The notes below the pieces were generated by a model. The model saw nothing but the letters and a program-made list of their open reading frames with translations. It was not told where the DNA came from and made no database searches. Both the position numbers and the translations under genes were made by a program. 6,738 nt of DNA from an uncultured Paracoccaceae bacterium (lineage in GTDB: Bacteria; Pseudomonadota; Alphaproteobacteria; Rhodobacterales; Rhodobacteraceae): positions 1 through 6,738 of the forward strand of contig CALEZJ010000228.1 of the NCBI GenBank assembly GCA_937927885.1, given 5' to 3'. Numbering within the stretch: the first letter of the stretch is position 1; each line of letters starts with the position of its first letter. Positions 5,834 to 6,738 of this stretch are shown in pieces.

Positions 5834-6738
5834 TGGAACTGGTCTGCCCCGCAGGAACCCCGGCCGCCCTGCGTGCCGCGGTCGAGGCCGGGGCGCATTC
5901 CGTCTATTGCGGTTTTGCCGATGAAACGAATGCGCGCAATTTTCCGGGACTGAATTTCACCCCCGAGGACATGGCCGAGGCCGTCGCCTTTGCCCACGCC
6001 CGCGGTGCCAAGGTACTGGTCGCGATCAACACCTTTCCTCGCGCCGGTGCCCAGCCGCTGTGGCACCGTGCGCTGGCCAATGCCGAGCAGGCAGGGGCGG
6101 ATGCGGTGATTCTGGCCGATATCGGCCTGCTGGCCCACGCCGCCGAACACCACCCGAACCTGCGCCGCCACCTGTCGGTGCAGGCCGCCGCGGCCAATCC
6201 GGATGCGATCAATCTCTATGCCGACGCCTTTGATGTCCGGCGCGTGGTCCTGCCGAGAGTCCTGACCGTCGAGGAAATCGCCGCCATCAACCGCGAGATC
6301 GAAGTCGAGACCGAGGTTTTCGTCTTTGGTGGGCTCTGCGTCATGGCCGAGGGGCGGTGTTCCCTGTCGTCCTATGCCACGGGCCTCTCTCCCAACATGA
6401 ATGGGGTCTGTTCTCCCGCCAACCATGTCGCCTATGCCGAAGAGGGGCGCGATCTGGTGGCGCGGTTGGGGGGCTTTGCAATTCACCGCACTCCAAAGGC
6501 GGCGCCCGCACCCTATCCGACGCTCTGCAAGGGCTGCTTCACATCGGGCGCGCAAACTGGGCATATTTTCGAGGATCCTGTGTCGCTTGATGCCACGCAC
6601 CTGATCCCGCAACTTGCCAGAGCCGGGGTCAGGGCGCTGAAGATCGAAGGCCGCCAGCGTTCCCGCGCCTATGTGACTCAGGTGGTTCGCGCCTTTCGCG
6701 CCGCGGTCGAGGCCGAGGCCGCAGGCCGACCGCTGCCC
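5830..6738 (+). CDS. ubiU: UbiU, peptidase U32-family Fe-S factor of O2-independent ubiquinone synthesis (3' end outside window)
   Basis: An open frame of 303 codons runs to the right edge without a stop. The protein is a U32-family member matching UbiU (YhbU, ~331 residues in E. coli), so about 30 residues are missing. UbiU forms a heterodimer with UbiV, each with a [4Fe-4S] cluster, required for oxygen-independent ring hydroxylation of ubiquinone precursors. The start ELVCPAGTPAALRAA, then AINTF, VILADIGLLA, HLSVQA, VFGGLCVMAEGRC, YPTLCKG and LKIEGRQRS, are family hallmarks. Cluster cysteines are C170, C177, C194 and C233 counted from ATG 5830; counted from the second ATG (5833) they become 169, 176, 193 and 232, the E. 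coli numbers as I recall them, so 5833 may be the true start. An additional Cys at 236 makes CKGC. ubiV is expected just downstream. Confidence 0.95.
   Translation, partial: MMELVCPAGTPAALRAAVEAGAHSVYCGFADETNARNFPGLNFTPEDMAEAVAFAHARGAKVLVAINTFPRAGAQPLWHRALANAEQAGADAVILADIGLLAHAAEHHPNLRRHLSVQAAAANPDAINLYADAFDVRRVVLPRVLTVEEIAAINREIEVETEVFVFGGLCVMAEGRCSLSSYATGLSPNMNGVCSPANHVAYAEEGRDLVARLGGFAIHRTPKAAPAPYPTLCKGCFTSGAQTGHIFEDPVSLDATHLIPQLARAGVRALKIEGRQRSRAYVTQVVRAFRAAVEAEAAGRPLP

Noticed and set aside
5815..6612. Minus-strand open frame (265 codons) opposite ubiU
   Set aside because: It is antisense to a gene with clear UbiU motifs and the four cluster cysteines; it has no recognisable domain.
1..6738. 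Search by eye for tRNA, rRNA, CRISPR arrays, insertion sequences or attachment sites
   Set aside because: No repeat-spacer pattern, transposase, cloverleaf or long direct repeat was seen in the short non-coding gaps.

Overview
The window is high-GC DNA with short intergenic gaps, coupled starts and an FNR-type operator. Gene content and operator suggest a facultatively anaerobic, ubiquinone-making alphaproteobacterium, most likely of the Rhodobacterales. That assignment is inference from protein flavour and context; there is no rRNA or other taxonomic marker. All six genes I can name are linked to life without oxygen or to nitrosative stress.

Layout. (1) On the plus strand, 2-1628 holds the 3' part of yjjI, a glycyl radical enzyme of unknown substrate, overlapped by yjjW, its radical SAM activating enzyme. 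(2) On the minus strand, 1660-5181, in transcription order, are a UbiD-family decarboxylase, a 223-bp gap with two hairpins, ric (ytfE/scdA-type di-iron Fe-S repair protein) and nnrS (polytopic haem/NO-response membrane protein). ric and nnrS are only 2 bp apart. yjjW and nnrS converge with a 31-bp gap. (3) On the plus strand from 5297 to the right edge are ubiT and ubiU, accessory factors of O2-independent ubiquinone synthesis. ubiU runs off the window; its usual partner ubiV would be expected just beyond.

Regulation. The ubiD/ubiT divergent gap holds a perfect 20-bp palindrome with a consensus FNR box (TTGAT-N4-ATCAA). Its position suits class II activation in both directions. A second, closely similar box lies in the convergent gap at the end of nnrS, where it faces no gene start.

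How the genes may work together. An FNR/FnrL-type regulator would, on loss of oxygen, switch on ubiTU(V), which hydroxylate the quinone ring without O2, together with a nearby ring decarboxylase. This would keep ubiquinone available for anaerobic respiration such as denitrification. Ric and NnrS would handle NO-damaged iron centres, and YjjI/YjjW would add an oxygen-sensitive radical reaction. The most interesting points are the dedicated ubiD divergent from ubiTU on one FNR box, the orphan second box, and an anomalous stretch at the visible start of yjjI.
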